From: Polyodon spathula | Lineage: Eukaryota > Chordata > Actinopteri > Acipenseriformes > Polyodontidae | Direction of reading: 5' to 3' | DNA: 64,000 nucleotides | Assembly (NCBI RefSeq): GCF_017654505.1 | Contig: NC_054572.1 | Location: 233,864-297,863 of the forward strand | Shown: piece by piece, positions 48,651 through 60,300 of the stretch | How positions within the stretch are numbered: the stretch's first letter is position 1 | How the letters are laid out: each line of letters opens with the position of its first letter | The notes under the pieces: model-generated | The model's database searches: none | What the model was told of the DNA's origin: nothing | Seen by the model: the letters and a program-made list of their open reading frames with translations, nothing else | Translations under genes and position numbers: made by a program

Positions 48651-48812
48651 CCTTTCTCTTAGGGGGTGAGTGAGCAGTTCAGTCTCCATGCCTCAAGCCT
48701 GCCCTGGACTGGAGGGAGCACCCTTTCTCTTAGGGGGCTGAGGGAGGGAGCAGATCAGTCTCCATGCCTCATGCCTGCCCTGGACTGGAGGGAGCACCCT
48801 TTCCCTTAGGGA
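48647..48812. repeat. 72-76 bp tandem repeat, just over two copies
   Basis: The unit starts GCACCCTTTCTCTTAGGGGG and ends TGCCCTGGACTGGAGGGA. It begins at 48647, again at 48718, and again at 48794 (partial). The loop of the hairpin at 48583-48650 also contains CCCTGGACTGGA, so hairpin and array are linked. Confidence 0.85.
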
Positions 48813-48906
48813 GTGATAGCTGGAGGAAGGGAGGGAGGGAGCGCTTGTGTCAGATGCTGTCCAGATGTTGCGTGGCTAAGCTGACCCGTCTCTTGTCTCT
48901 CTGCAG

Positions 48907-49041
48907 GTGTGACCTCCCTGGCAGCAGCAGCGGGCGATGTCCGGGTTCACTTTCGCCTGCTTCTGCGGCCTGCACAGCTTCTGCAACAGGAAGCGGAAAA
49001 AAAAACAAGAGCGGCAACGTGAGCAGGAGACGGTGGTGTGA
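48907..49041 (+). CDS. candidate 34-residue small protein in a spliced exon
   Basis: Polypyrimidine tract plus acceptor CTCTGCAG at 48899-48906, then a 30-nt leader and ATG at 48937 (G at -3) opening 34 codons to TGA at 49041. The peptide begins MSGFTFACFCGLHSFCNRKR and continues with four lysine/glutamine-rich residues into a charged tail. Three cysteines (8, 10, 16) in a hydrophobic N-terminus followed by a basic RKRKKK patch suggest a lipidated, membrane-associated peptide, but no family is recognised. A strong alternative donor, AAC|GTGAGC, at 49019 would end the exon before the stop. The exon may therefore be a leader exon of lemd1 or of the mir-135b host, and the ORF may be only an upstream ORF. 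Confidence 0.35.
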
Positions 49042-49270
49042 CTGAGCCACGCGCACCTGCTGGGGGTGCCACTGAGCTCTCCCTGCCCCACCCTGCTGTC
49101 AACTCAAACCACACTGCCCTCCAGTGACTGCTCAACAGAGAGCTCAGTGCACTGCGATCACCCAGGGGCAGTGAGGGAGGGGTTTGTAACCTCCAAGGTG
49201 AGGTCACCAGGTTTGTTACCACAGTGATTTCAAATCCTAGTGCTCGGGGAAACCACTAACCAAAGCCCAT

Positions 49271-49627
49271 TAGGGTTGCCACCTATCCCTGTCTTCCCTG
49301 CATAGTTCTGGTTTTCTGGAAGGCACCCCAGGATTTCAATATGCCTTCCCAGGACACTAAGAGTTCCTGGTTTTTAAAATGATCCCGTTTTTAATCTTAT
49401 ACTTCCATATAGATATACTACAGCAATGCCAGTACTGTAAGTTAGATCAATCAAGATCTTATATCATTGCTGCAATAGATGCACTATATTAATTGGTTGT
49501 CAATACTACAATTGTAATGTTATCAGTGTTACCTATTGGATGGCTGTAGGATTTCTAGACAGTTTAAACTTTTAAAACCGTTCTGTTCAGATGTCCCAGT
49601 TTTTGTGCCTCGGAGGTGGTAACCCTA
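49271..49627. mobile_element. hAT-type MITE with 8-bp target duplication
   Basis: Ends TAGGGTTGCCACC and GGTGGTAACCCTA are inverted repeats of 13 bp with one mismatch. The flanks AAGCCCAT (49263-49270) and AAGCTCAT (49628-49635) are 8-bp direct repeats with one difference, the hAT hallmark. The 357-bp interior has no transposase. Confidence 0.8.
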
Positions 49628-50123
49628 AAGCTCATATGCCAGGCAATTTTTACAAAACTTTTTCTGGGACATTTTAAAGCAAGTGGTCGCCTACAACAAG
49701 GTGCTTCGTAAGTATGTAGAAGCACCATGCCCAAAAGTTGCCTCATGTTTCATGGGCATAACTTGAAGCCATAATAAATGCAAGGCCAGTGAAGAACAGG
49801 CAGCTTGTTCCTGCTACTTTTAAACGAATTTGCTGGTGTTGCCATTCATAGGACAAGCAAAGATCAAGTGATAAAAGTCATAATTCGTGGTTTGAGAATC
49901 TCAAATATAGCTGCTTTTAAAGGTGCCAGAAAAACCCTGGAAAGTTGTCTTGTGTTTTTGGCTAATGTCTTCGAGTAGAAGTACTCTATAGTGATATAAT
50001 TATAATTGAACACATTTATTTCCAGGATCTGTTCAAAGCTTGAATTCACTCATTTAACAAAGCCTCAACATTATGCCTATACTGTGTGTACATTGTGATA
50101 TATGATTTCATATAAAACATACC

Positions 50124-50239
50124 GCTTATAAAGGTTCTCTGTGGTATTGTGTACAACAGCAAAAGCACGAAGATGCAGGGAAGGATGGTAAAAGACAAAA
50201 AATATGGTGTAACGTTTACCATGGAAAACCTTTATAAGG
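50124..50239. mobile_element. fold-back MITE
   Basis: The left arm CTTATAAAGGTTCTCTGTGG pairs with the right arm, whose reverse complement reads CTTATAAAGGTTTTCCATGG. The outer 12 bp are perfect; the imperfect match runs about 35 bp. A related piece lies at 51560-51615. Confidence 0.7.
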
Positions 50240-50654
50240 GCAATAAAACAAATTATTCTTCAAGCTGACGGTTCATGCAGAATGCAGGCAATTTTATCTG
50301 CAAAGGAAAGTACCTAATGAAATGCATGACTGAACAAACTAATACAAGTCCTGGTTGAAAGCTGCAGTTTGCTAGTGGTTCCTCTGGACTGGGGTTAGGG
50401 ATCACTGTGCTTAAGCACACAGGATAAAGGTCTGGAGTTTTAAAATAATATGTTAGTGTCTGTACAGCATTGCCATTGTCCTTTAGCAGTTCAGTTATTC
50501 CAATACTGGGGTCTATTTAATTGATTCAATGCAAGCTCTGGTTAAGCATTCAATTATTTACTTTTAAAGACAGTCCCACACAATGCTGGATATGTGTCAA
50601 AATCCCATTCTTTTAAACAGTATGATCAAACTAAAGAAAGATAAAAAAAAAAAA

Positions 50655-50804
50655 ACACACACACACACACACAAAGAAAAACATATTGGGAAGACAACCA
50701 GACTGATCTGAAATGACAGCATTGCGGGAGTAGACTTAATGTCACAGATAGCTAGCAATACAAACGTGCGCGTGCGTGTGTGTGTGTGTGTGTGTGTGTG
50801 TATC
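50655..50804. repeat. (CA)n and (GT)n microsatellites
   Basis: A short (AC)n array at 50655-50674 and a (GT)n array at about 50769-50800; opposite sense, 100 bp apart. Confidence 0.9.
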
Positions 50805-51559
50805 TGTGTGTGTTTGTAACGTCAATCTAACACCCTTCATTCACAATCACGTTTTTATTATAGTGTGAGTGGAGTCTGACGATATTGGTCCACGGCCATT
50901 TGTGCTGGATTCGCAATGTAAGACAGCACTGTACTTCACATTCACGTTGGACTGTAAAAAAAGTTCTGTCTGTGGATCCAGCATTATTGCACGCTTTCCA
51001 AAAACAATTCCTGTCTTCTCCATTTAAACGGTGATCGATGTCAGCTTTCTTTTGTTTTATAGCGTAATATTAATACTTAGATTTAATATGAATGTGCATG
51101 AAAGGTGCTCAAATGACCAATTCTCCAGTTAGAATCGGTTTTAAATGTTATATAACCTATTTTACCTTTGCGCACAGCACATCCTTGTGGCCATGTGATG
51201 CCTTGCGAATTTTCGATTACATGTCAGCTTATTTTCAATTGGCAAGGTCCTGAAAGATCTTCCATGTTCATTTTACAAAGGTTACTTTTAAATATCTCAG
51301 GATCAGCTTTCCTGCATGTCTCCAACTGCAAATTTATGGCACCAGGTTTCTGAATCAGCACGTGTCTAATCATCTTGAACCTGTTTATAAGCTAACCAGA
51401 TTTTTACAATTATCCCACCCCCCCCAAAAAAAAACAACATACTTATTTGCATTACCTAATTCAAGAACCTGCAGGTTGGCCCTTGAGGGGCCACCTGGGG
51501 CCCACAGGCTAAAGACTGCACAATAAACTGATTAGCATTATTGTAATGCCTTTAGACGA

Positions 51560-51615
51560 GAATAGTATAGGGGTTCTGTGCACAACAGTATCACAGCAGA
51601 GAACCTTAATAAGTA
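51560..51615. repeat. remnant of the same fold-back family
   Basis: The reverse complement reads TTATTAAGGTTCTCTGCTGT, close to the left arm of the element at 50124. It is itself partly palindromic (GGTTCT...AGAACC). Confidence 0.5.
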
Positions 51616-53104
51616 CATGGTCTGTATAGGCTAGTGCAGTGCCCTATAGGAGAGTACAGTACATTACAGGGCTTTATAGTTAGAATGAATTGTATACTAG
51701 CTTTAATATTATACTTAGAAAGATTATTGCAATCTATAGCAGCAGCCTTATACTGGAGGTATAAACTTTACCAGGTATACAAGAAAAACAACACCTTGTT
51801 TGAATAAATATATATTGCAGAGTTTGTTCTGTCCGTATGCAGTATATTGTTGTATCACTATATTAGTCTGAAACTGCAATAAGGCTGGCCTGCTGTGAGT
51901 GTCTTTGCGTTGAGATTGACAGTGATTGATATCTTCAATATATTTCAATTGAATCTAAGTGAGCCAGGGCAAAAGACAAACCTGTTTCCCTTTGAAATCA
52001 ACCCAGTTATGCATTGCACCCCTGCCTAATTTGCACTGTTTACATTTCACTTAATCTTTAAAAAGCCACCCTGTCTCTCCGCATCTAGCCTATTATATCC
52101 ATTTATGTGCCTCATTTGCATCATTCCTCTAATGGTTTCAAGGGAAGCAATGCCTCTCAAAATCTCAAAATGAAAAAAAAAATTAAAAATGATATATATA
52201 GTTTATATATTTAACCAAACCCTATATTAACAGCAGCATTGTCCACAGCACTGGCAATGACCGGTGGCGTAGTCTGAGCCCTGGTTTTAATTGGAGCAGC
52301 AGCTCATAACCTCCCACCCCTGCTGAGGCACAGCTGCATGCTTGATTATGAGTGAAGTGTTGAATAATGGCAATCGTATTCGTATTCAGTTTTCTGAAGG
52401 AGATTTTTAAAAGTGACCAGTAAAAAAAAACAAATAAATAAAAAAAATTCCATCACAACGGTAGAACAAATTTAAAATCTTGAGCAGCATGTTGTTGACT
52501 GCGGGAGTTCTGCTGATTGGAAACACCTTTCAGCCTGTACCAGATAAACTACTATTCCCAGAAGACACTGCAAACCCAGAGGCCTGCTCGGTATATCGTT
52601 ACTTTGTTCATCGTCTGTTTAAGTTTGGCGAATTAAGTCTATATAGGTTGCTTGATTTTTTTTTGTCTGCTTTTTCCTGCGGCAACAACTTTGTTCCGAA
52701 AATCTTTTATGCAAAGTATGTTAGCGACGTGGTCTTGAAATCAAAATGCTATATCAATTTTGTATACAGTCCATTTTCAAACGCGCGCTGAGAATGTGTA
52801 ACAGTTAAGTATATTACAATAAACCATGATGTGTTACTGTCATCTTTTCTCTGTTGATTAGTGGAGAAAATGCGTTTAACAGCCAAACTGGGGTAAACCT
52901 GTTTAGACTGCACTTGTAGATCTCTTACTATGCACTGGTCTGCCCTGATCTACACACCACTTCACTGAATCCTCAGCTAAAGCACTATAGTGTCATTGTA
53001 GATATATTCTCTTGTAATGCTCAACTTGTTGCATCCTATTTCATTTAGCATTTTAGTAGTATATTATTTGCACTTACTGTAAACTATACAGTATTTAAAT
53101 ATTG

Positions 53105-53148
53105 CAATGCAACCCTGTACTCCCCTGTAACACCTGTAAGTCGCCTTA

Positions 53149-53208
<60 letters not shown>
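53105..53208 (+). repeat. SINE/LINE tail with (AAT)n microsatellite
   Basis: CTGTAACACCTGTAAGTCGC then CTTAAATAATAATAATAA: the fish SINE tail motif GTAAGTCGC followed by about 20 AAT units, the usual 3' tail of these retroposons. Confidence 0.75.
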
Positions 53209-53210
<2 letters not shown>

Positions 53211-53911
53211 AGTGTTGTCAGTCTGAATTAATGATATGATTCTACTGCTGCTGGGATCTTGACGCCATCATCCTTTTTTTCTGCCACTGCTTGAAACCCA
53301 AGCTAAGCAGCCAAAGCAAAAGAAAAAACCCACCGAGAAAATGTCCCCTTTATAGCTTAGATCAAAACAGTAAACACAAACTAACATATTCCATCCAAGT
53401 ACTGACTGGAGCGGAGGTTTATACTGGAAAAACCCTTTGAATTGTTGCCCACTGTGTGTCATTCTGTCAACCCAAGTGGTGTTGTCTACTATAAGAGGAA
53501 CGCCACAATCAATATCAGTTTATTAAACTCTTATTTATTAAACTTTTATGAAAAATTATTCATCCACAGGAATCTGTGATGTGGCTGGCCCGCCGTTTTG
53601 TTTATTGTCGCATGGAGTCCACTCAACTATAGCTATAGCTTTTTTAGAGAAACAACCCAAATTATTTTGCGTCATGTGACCCTGCATTAACCAACTGGGA
53701 TTGAATCTCAAGTTTAATAAAAATGAGTGTGGATATTATTCTGAGCAGTAGTGTCATTGTTTCTTCATGCTGAGTAAAATACTGACATACATGTTTATTT
53801 TAGGGATGAACAGTCTGATTTTGTTTCCGTTTTACATCTCAGCCTTTTCTTGCAATGCACCAGGTGTACCTGTGAACTACTGAACTTGCTTAGTGTTTCA
53901 AGGAAGCAGTC

Positions 53912-53917
53912 AATAAA
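53912..53917 (+). terminator. candidate polyadenylation signal
   Basis: AATAAA followed 15-40 nt later by a GT/T-rich element (TGTGTAAGTGGACTGGTCTG then TTTGTTTTTTTT). It could end a plus-strand transcript containing the 48.9-kb exon, but no transcript is proven. Confidence 0.35.
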
Positions 53918-54989
53918 GATACTTTTGTGTAAGTGGACTGGTCTGTTTGTTTTTTTTTATTACAATGCTCAAATATAACACACAACAACCAGACCCTGCT
54001 CTCCCATTGTTTTATATGGAGATATGCCGTTCCATTATTAGCTAATAACAGACCTTCAATAAAGCATGGCTGAAAGACAACACTAATTTACGATACCTAA
54101 TGCAATGGATTCTTGCTTGCCAAGACTGTTCTTGGTCAGTTCCTGGTATTCCTCTCAGAACACTACAGCCTCCTTTGTTTCAGGGTGTAATAAACCAGGT
54201 TCAAGGAGTGTCCTTCACCTACATATTCAGAAGCAATCACAGTTTGCTATTTCATACAATAACTGCTAATGTCTCTTTTCCAGGATGCATGAAGAACACT
54301 TGAAATCTTCACAAGCAGTTTGCCCTTATATATGCATTGAGGTTATTAAGGGGGTTGTGTGTGTTGGAAGGGGGGGAGGTTAGGTGATAAAGCCAACCAA
54401 TGCAAACGATTTGCTGCTGCTCCAGAATTTGAATCTAATTTTAGGTCTCTATAACAACTTCATGCACTAAGTGCAGGATCCTGCTTGAGGTGGGGCCCCC
54501 GCTAGGGCGTAAATTCCCAGCCAGCACAAGACTGCTTCAGCAAAGAGTGTTTGTGTGTTACAGACCACCGAGACCCTGAAGATTGCAATTGGATGGGAGT
54601 GAATGAAGAAGGCCCTCTACTGCAGTAAATCCATACTGTTTTAGTAAGCACCATTCACTTAAACACCCAATCATGGTAAAATAATGGTAAAGCAAAGGGG
54701 AGCATGGATAATGCCAGAAATGCACGATGAAGTGTGGTACAAACCACAGTTATCCAATGGTGTAAGCACTGGGATAAGATCATGCAAAGTCACCTAGTGA
54801 CCATGTTTCGTGCTGCCTATTCTGTGCTTGTCCTGCGGACATTTCAATGTAGTAAACAACGAATCTGTTCTAGTTACAAACAACCCAACAAGAAACGTTA
54901 AGTGGACTTCCACTGCAATCAACGGGTGCAATTTGAAACCTCGCTGAATCTGCACAAGTGATGATGAGAAAAATAACAACGTTTTTAAT

Positions 54990-55010
54990 GGCGGCGGCGG
55001 CGGCGGCGGC
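54990..55010. repeat. (GGC)n trinucleotide repeat
   Basis: Seven GGC units in noncoding DNA. Confidence 0.9.
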
Positions 55011-55429
55011 AAGGGCGGGCAGCACCATTCAAAAAGGAGGGGTGGCTCTGTGAACAAACGCATTAAAATAGTACACGTTTTTCGCAATCAATTTCACGTT
55101 GTGTAAATATAAAAGTGTAGAAGAAGTCTTCATCACTGAGCTATACTGTTTGTTATGAAAACATAAACTTTGTAATATAAATATATAATCCCCCCTTTTT
55201 GTTTTTAAGTGGTAACACCCATGGAGTTCAAATCTTTTTTGTCAGTTTGAAACGCAAGAAGATAGAGAAGAAAACTAGACGATGTGTTTTTATAAATTAA
55301 ATAACAGATACCCTAATTAGCACAGTCTAATATATTGTCACAGCCCTGTCTTTGATTTTAATATATAAACCAACAAGAAACGGTAAAAAGGTAAGATTTG
55401 ATGTACATGTTTTTGGGCGTTTGTTGAAC

Positions 55430-55618
55430 AGAGAATTGTGAGGGTCTGGAATCAACTCCCCAGTAATGTTGTTGAAGCTGACACCCTGGGATCCTTCAAG
55501 AAGCTGCTTGATGAGATTTTGGGATCAATAAGCTACTAACAACCAAACGAGCAAGATGGGCCGAATGGCCTCCTCTCGTTTGTAAACTTTCTTATGTTCT
55601 TATGTTCTTATGTTCTTA
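55430..55618 (+). mobile_element. LINE 3' end (CR1/L2-like)
   Basis: GGTCTGGAATCAACTCCCCA, then GATGGGCCGAATGGCCTCCT and CTCGTTTGTAAACTTTCTTA, ending in tandem TTATGTTC octamers, the 3' signature of a non-LTR retrotransposon common in ray-finned fishes. It is 5'-truncated with no reverse transcriptase. The clade is not certain. Confidence 0.75.
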
Positions 55619-57192
55619 ACTGAACAAACAGAAGTTGTAACCTGAACAAACAGAAATTATGCCTACTTAGAAATTTAAGTGAAATGTGCTTTAATATTGT
55701 TTTATTTATAAGTCGACTACAATCATAATCATAATAATAATAATAATAATAAACATAAAAGCGTAATTTTCAAAACAGTTGTTTAAATGTTTAAAAAAAA
55801 CAAAACAAATTGTCGTTTGTCTTTTACACCATTTCAAATCAACAGATTTGAATTTGCCGGGATGCCGCATCACATCAGACGTGTTTGTTTGGTGTAGCAG
55901 CGTTCTAGGTTCCAATAAAACGTTAAAACAATAAATAAAAAAGGGAATAATAATAATATTACATGTAGGAAAATGCAACGCCGTTAGTTCGCAATAATCT
56001 TTTTCACCTGGATGACAGTTTTCTAGCGGATAATGCAAACAGCGTTTGAATAGTTTCTAATAAAATGGCGAGCAGTGTTTTTGGTTTGTTTGTTTGTTTG
56101 TTTTTTTTTATGGGGGGGGTCTACTTTATTCTATTTTATCATGTCCACTGTCCGGCTATTGTTGCAGAGCTGTTTGCAAAGTCACAAAACAATTGATTCT
56201 GCAAGTCAGCAGTCATTGTACAGTGTTTGTACATGTAATCAATGCACTTGCCACCGTGAGAGAAAAGGTGCAACGCCGACCAAGGTTGAAAGTATTTTCG
56301 TTATCCACAATTAATTCATTTTAAAAATCTTATTTAACACATTATAAACACGTGTCCAAATAAAGATTACAGTGTAAAGGATATAAAAGGAAGACTAAAA
56401 TAGTTTTTAAAAAATCTTTATAATGTGTTGGTTTTTGTTTTATTCCTCAACACTTGGGTTTCAGTGTACCTTGGATTGTGCACAAACAGGACTGTTGGCT
56501 GGTCTCTGATAAAAACACTAATTTGTTAAGAAATTTGGTTACTGAAATGCACCTTTCTTGTTTTTGGTTATGTAAAGCAGGTGGGAGTACCCTCAGGAAA
56601 GGTCGCCCTGGTCTCTGGCTGGGGATGACTCAATGCAAGTTTGTGGTTTAGGAATAAAGCATGATCGTGTGTGTCATCATGTCCCCAGTGTGAACGATGT
56701 GTCGGCACATTGCTGTACTTCTCCAGGGTGAGAAGGGGTGAACCTTGCTGTGTGGTGAAAGAAGCAGTGCCACCGCATAGATGAGTTTGAAAACTGGCAG
56801 CCAGTAAAGGTTGTTTGGTATCTCTGTGCAGTTGACTCACTGAACTGGGTGCTCTTGCCAGTTCATGTCGGGACAGTTCAAGAGATGCCACCTAGACATT
56901 GAAAATTCTGAAAGTTCAATTAAGGTTCAGAAACTGATTATATTGCTAAAAACATTTTAAAGTCACACCCGTAGTATACACTGTCCCTTTAAAAAAGTCC
57001 CCCTCCCTGTGTGTGTGTGTGTTAGTATGGATTCCCTCGTGCTCAGCTGTTGGCCCTGCTGTTCATCAGTTTGCATTACAGTTTGAGTGTTAAGTAGATC
57101 AGAACACAACACGGGCTGCACTATAGTGGTGCAGGCTCTGTACCTGGCACACTGCTTTCTTGATTTGGGTTTGAGCCACAGTTGGAAAGGAA

Positions 57193-57399
57193 ATGCCTGT
57201 GTTTTTGGAGGATCCTGCCCTTTTCTCTAAGGAGAGGCTGAAATCGGAGTTGATCGCCAACAACGTGGCTCTGCCTTTGAGCGAGAGCAAGAAGGAGGTT
57301 TACCTCCAGCTCTATTTGAAACACGTTACCAATCAAAATGTAGCTGACTTCTCCAGCGATGAAGAGGAGGCGTTTGAGCCTGTGCACCAAGGTGACAGT
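57193..57399 (+). CDS. lemd1: lemd1 coding exon 1 (LEM-like domain)
   Basis: 207 nt, ATG at 57193 with A at -3, donor GTGAGT at 57400. Reads [20 protein letters not shown], then [20 protein letters not shown] and [19 protein letters not shown]. It aligns end to end with exon 1 of TMPO/LAP2 (MPEFLEDPS...LKSELVANN...VYVQLYLQHL). Ends in phase 0. Confidence 0.93.
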
Positions 57400-60300
57400 G
57401 TGAGTTTCGCTGTATACAGTCTTTTAATTTTCCTTTACCATGCAGAATTCTAACCAGCATGGAGTTCTAACTAGATACAGGCTCTTTCTCTAACATGAAC
57501 TTCTAGGAAAGCGCTGCTAAGTGTAAGAGTTCGGCTGCAGAATAAACTTTTGAAAAGTGTTGAAGCTTATGAAGGGACTGCATACGGTCATGAAGGTAGT
57601 TCTGTCCAGTTGTTGAAATGCAGAGAGGCGGAGCCATGCAGTTAGAGACGGGGATCGGGTCTCCCAGGTCTGAGAAGTCATGGGGGATGGGTGGAAGTGT
57701 TCTCAAGCAGCTAAAGCTGAGGACTGGAAGGCAGGAAAGCATGCAGATTCAGGGTAGCAAAGATCAGTCAACCTCTTGAGCTGGAGTAGGAATCCGATCC
57801 GGTATTCGGAATGAGAAAGCAGGCCAAAAAAAATACTCTTATACTAATGCAGTATAGGCTCAGGCTGTATGTTGTGCAAGATAATTCTACATTGCACTGG
57901 AGGCAACAGGAAAAACACTAAAAGTGGCTGTAGTCAGCAGTCCCTTGCACCCTAATAAAAAATCGATTTTTATTGTATCTGCCCTAGAATGAAAGGCCAG
58001 GCTACTTTCTGTTTCCAGTCGGGCTCCTTCTAGACAGATTGCTCTGTCTTTCTCAGGTTTCTGCAGCTGCTCAGACTGATAACCCTGCTGAATACACCGA
58101 AGCACTGTGCTGCTTCTGTAGCTCACCTTCCTCAAAGAAATGCCGCCCAGTTGATCAAGCATGCATGGTGTGTGGCTTTGTTTCCTGCAGCAGTTTGCCA
58201 GTCCAGGCTCTTCTATAGGTATATTGAAAAGGCAAAGCTTCGATGGAATCTTATACCATATGGCAAACCAAAACGCAGGCCATCGTTTGTGTGACGCGTA
58301 TTCCAGAACGTTTGTGAAGGCATATTACCCTCGTATCAAAAGAGTTCCGTTATTTCCCGTCTGTGTGCAAGCTGTAGTGCAGAAGCTTTGCCCCCCTGTA
58401 GCTTCAACTAGCTTTTGGGACACTAAATATTCAATCTAGATGTCAAGAAGCCTAAAGTATGATGTACGGAAGCCTTTTCTCCTGTAAAAATCCCCTTAAT
58501 CTTTGAGCGCTTCAATAGAGAAAGGTCTTTTGGTAGAAAAGTATTTATTTAGGGAATCATTTAAGACTACCCTTGAGTTAGCCGTTGGAGCTATTCCAGG
58601 TTTTTTCTGTGAGTCTAAATTGTAAGATGCCTATGCAAAAGCTGTGTAATGATGCTCAGGTGTGTAATCATTTCACAGTAAAAGCTGGAATCGCTCAAAC
58701 TGCTGTGCCATGGGAGCTTTCAAACCACGGGTCTTCCCTCACTGGTTATGCAGATCAGCTCCCCCTCTGAAGAGCTGAAGTCGTACATGGTAGCTTTAAG
58801 CATGGCAGCAGCTGTTGGAATCCAGTAGTAACTGATAGCTTCCATAAGGTCAGATCTAAAGTTCACAGCCATGCTGTGCCAAGGCTTAAAGTTAATGTAT
58901 ATTTAGCAGCATTTTGCTTCATTTGCTACTATTGTTTTTATGCAGTAGCTTTTACCTGATCCCTTACACTGCAGTTTATATGACCGACCCTGAGTGAACA
59001 TGTTCATACTTGCAGGTACTAGTTTTTTAAACCAGTACATTATCATTCATAAAGCGGGAAACCATTGCTAATAGAGCTTCCCGATGTAGTTGACTGAGGT
59101 TTGATCCGTCCCATGTAGATATGTGAGGCCCACAATGCAAACCGTGTAGGACAGTGGAGTACAAATACTGTCACAAATCACAACGTGGATATAATTTCAA
59201 GGTATGAAGTTTATTTTATAGACCAAAAGTAAAATTAAACTGTAAAAACATTGTGATGTCTATAAGATAACAGGCAGTGACCTAACAGGATATTAAGTTT
59301 ATTCAGTGTCTATAAAATGCTAATTTAATCTGTCATGGAGAATGTGAGCTCTGGTTGTGTTATAATGTTTAGCCTGGTTTCACCCACGCTAAAAATGAAC
59401 ATATAATAGGTAGATAATTATTACTTTATCAAAATCCAACTACGAAAAAAACAAGCTCAAATAGCTATAATGTTATGACTTCCTTGTTTTATCAATATGA
59501 ATAAGATGAAATACACTCTTGAGGTGCATTTGTTTATCTATCTGTTTCCTTTTTATAATCGCTACCTATATTTTATATATATATATACACACACACACAC
59601 ACATACATATATGCACACACACTGCACCGTCAAACTGTAATTTACACACATACTAATGTTGATACCCCTTATTCTGTTATTACTTGGTTGATTTCTTTAA
59701 TGTGCCGTGCTGGAATTCTTTCATTTTCAAACCGCTTGGTTGTGGTTGAAACCTTATAATTTATAAGGTCATGCAATGCACACGTTACTTTTTTTTTTTT
59801 TATCGCTTTATAGGTGTGTGTGATTTTTTTTACCGAAATCTTGGTCAACAACTAAAGACAGATAAGAGGATCATTTCGTACCGCTTAATTTGCACCGATG
59901 AAACATAACCTGGTTAACCATACTGATGGCATATCCGTGCTTTAGATGACAGATATGGTTGCATTTTCGTAGAACTTCAGGATGAAACAAAGTACATTTC
60001 GACAAGGAATTGCATTAGTTCCATTACTTAGTTGAGCACAAGGTGGTTTCAATAAATACTATCTGATTTAAATATAGGCCTATAGTTTGGGATATTCCGT
60101 ATATTTAAAATAGTAGGTAGGTTTTTATTTTATTTTTTTAAATAATTTTTTGTAGCAAATCCTCACTACTGCCTTAAGTTAACTTCTAGTCCTGTGCAGA
60201 GTACTGGCGTATGTACCGTGCAGTGTATGCACACGTGTTGGAACAGCTTGCTTTGTGCCCTCTGCTTGACCCCTTCTTCATGCTGCATGCCAGTGCTTCT

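Larger units (their letters stand above)
49042..57192. other. noncoding region between the 48.9-kb exon and lemd1
   Basis: No coding exon supported. It contains a hAT-type MITE (49271-49627), a fold-back MITE (50124-50239), (GT)n and (AAT)n arrays, a LINE 3' tail (55430-55618), a (GGC)n repeat and a plausible plus-strand poly(A) site at 53912. Confidence 0.55.
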
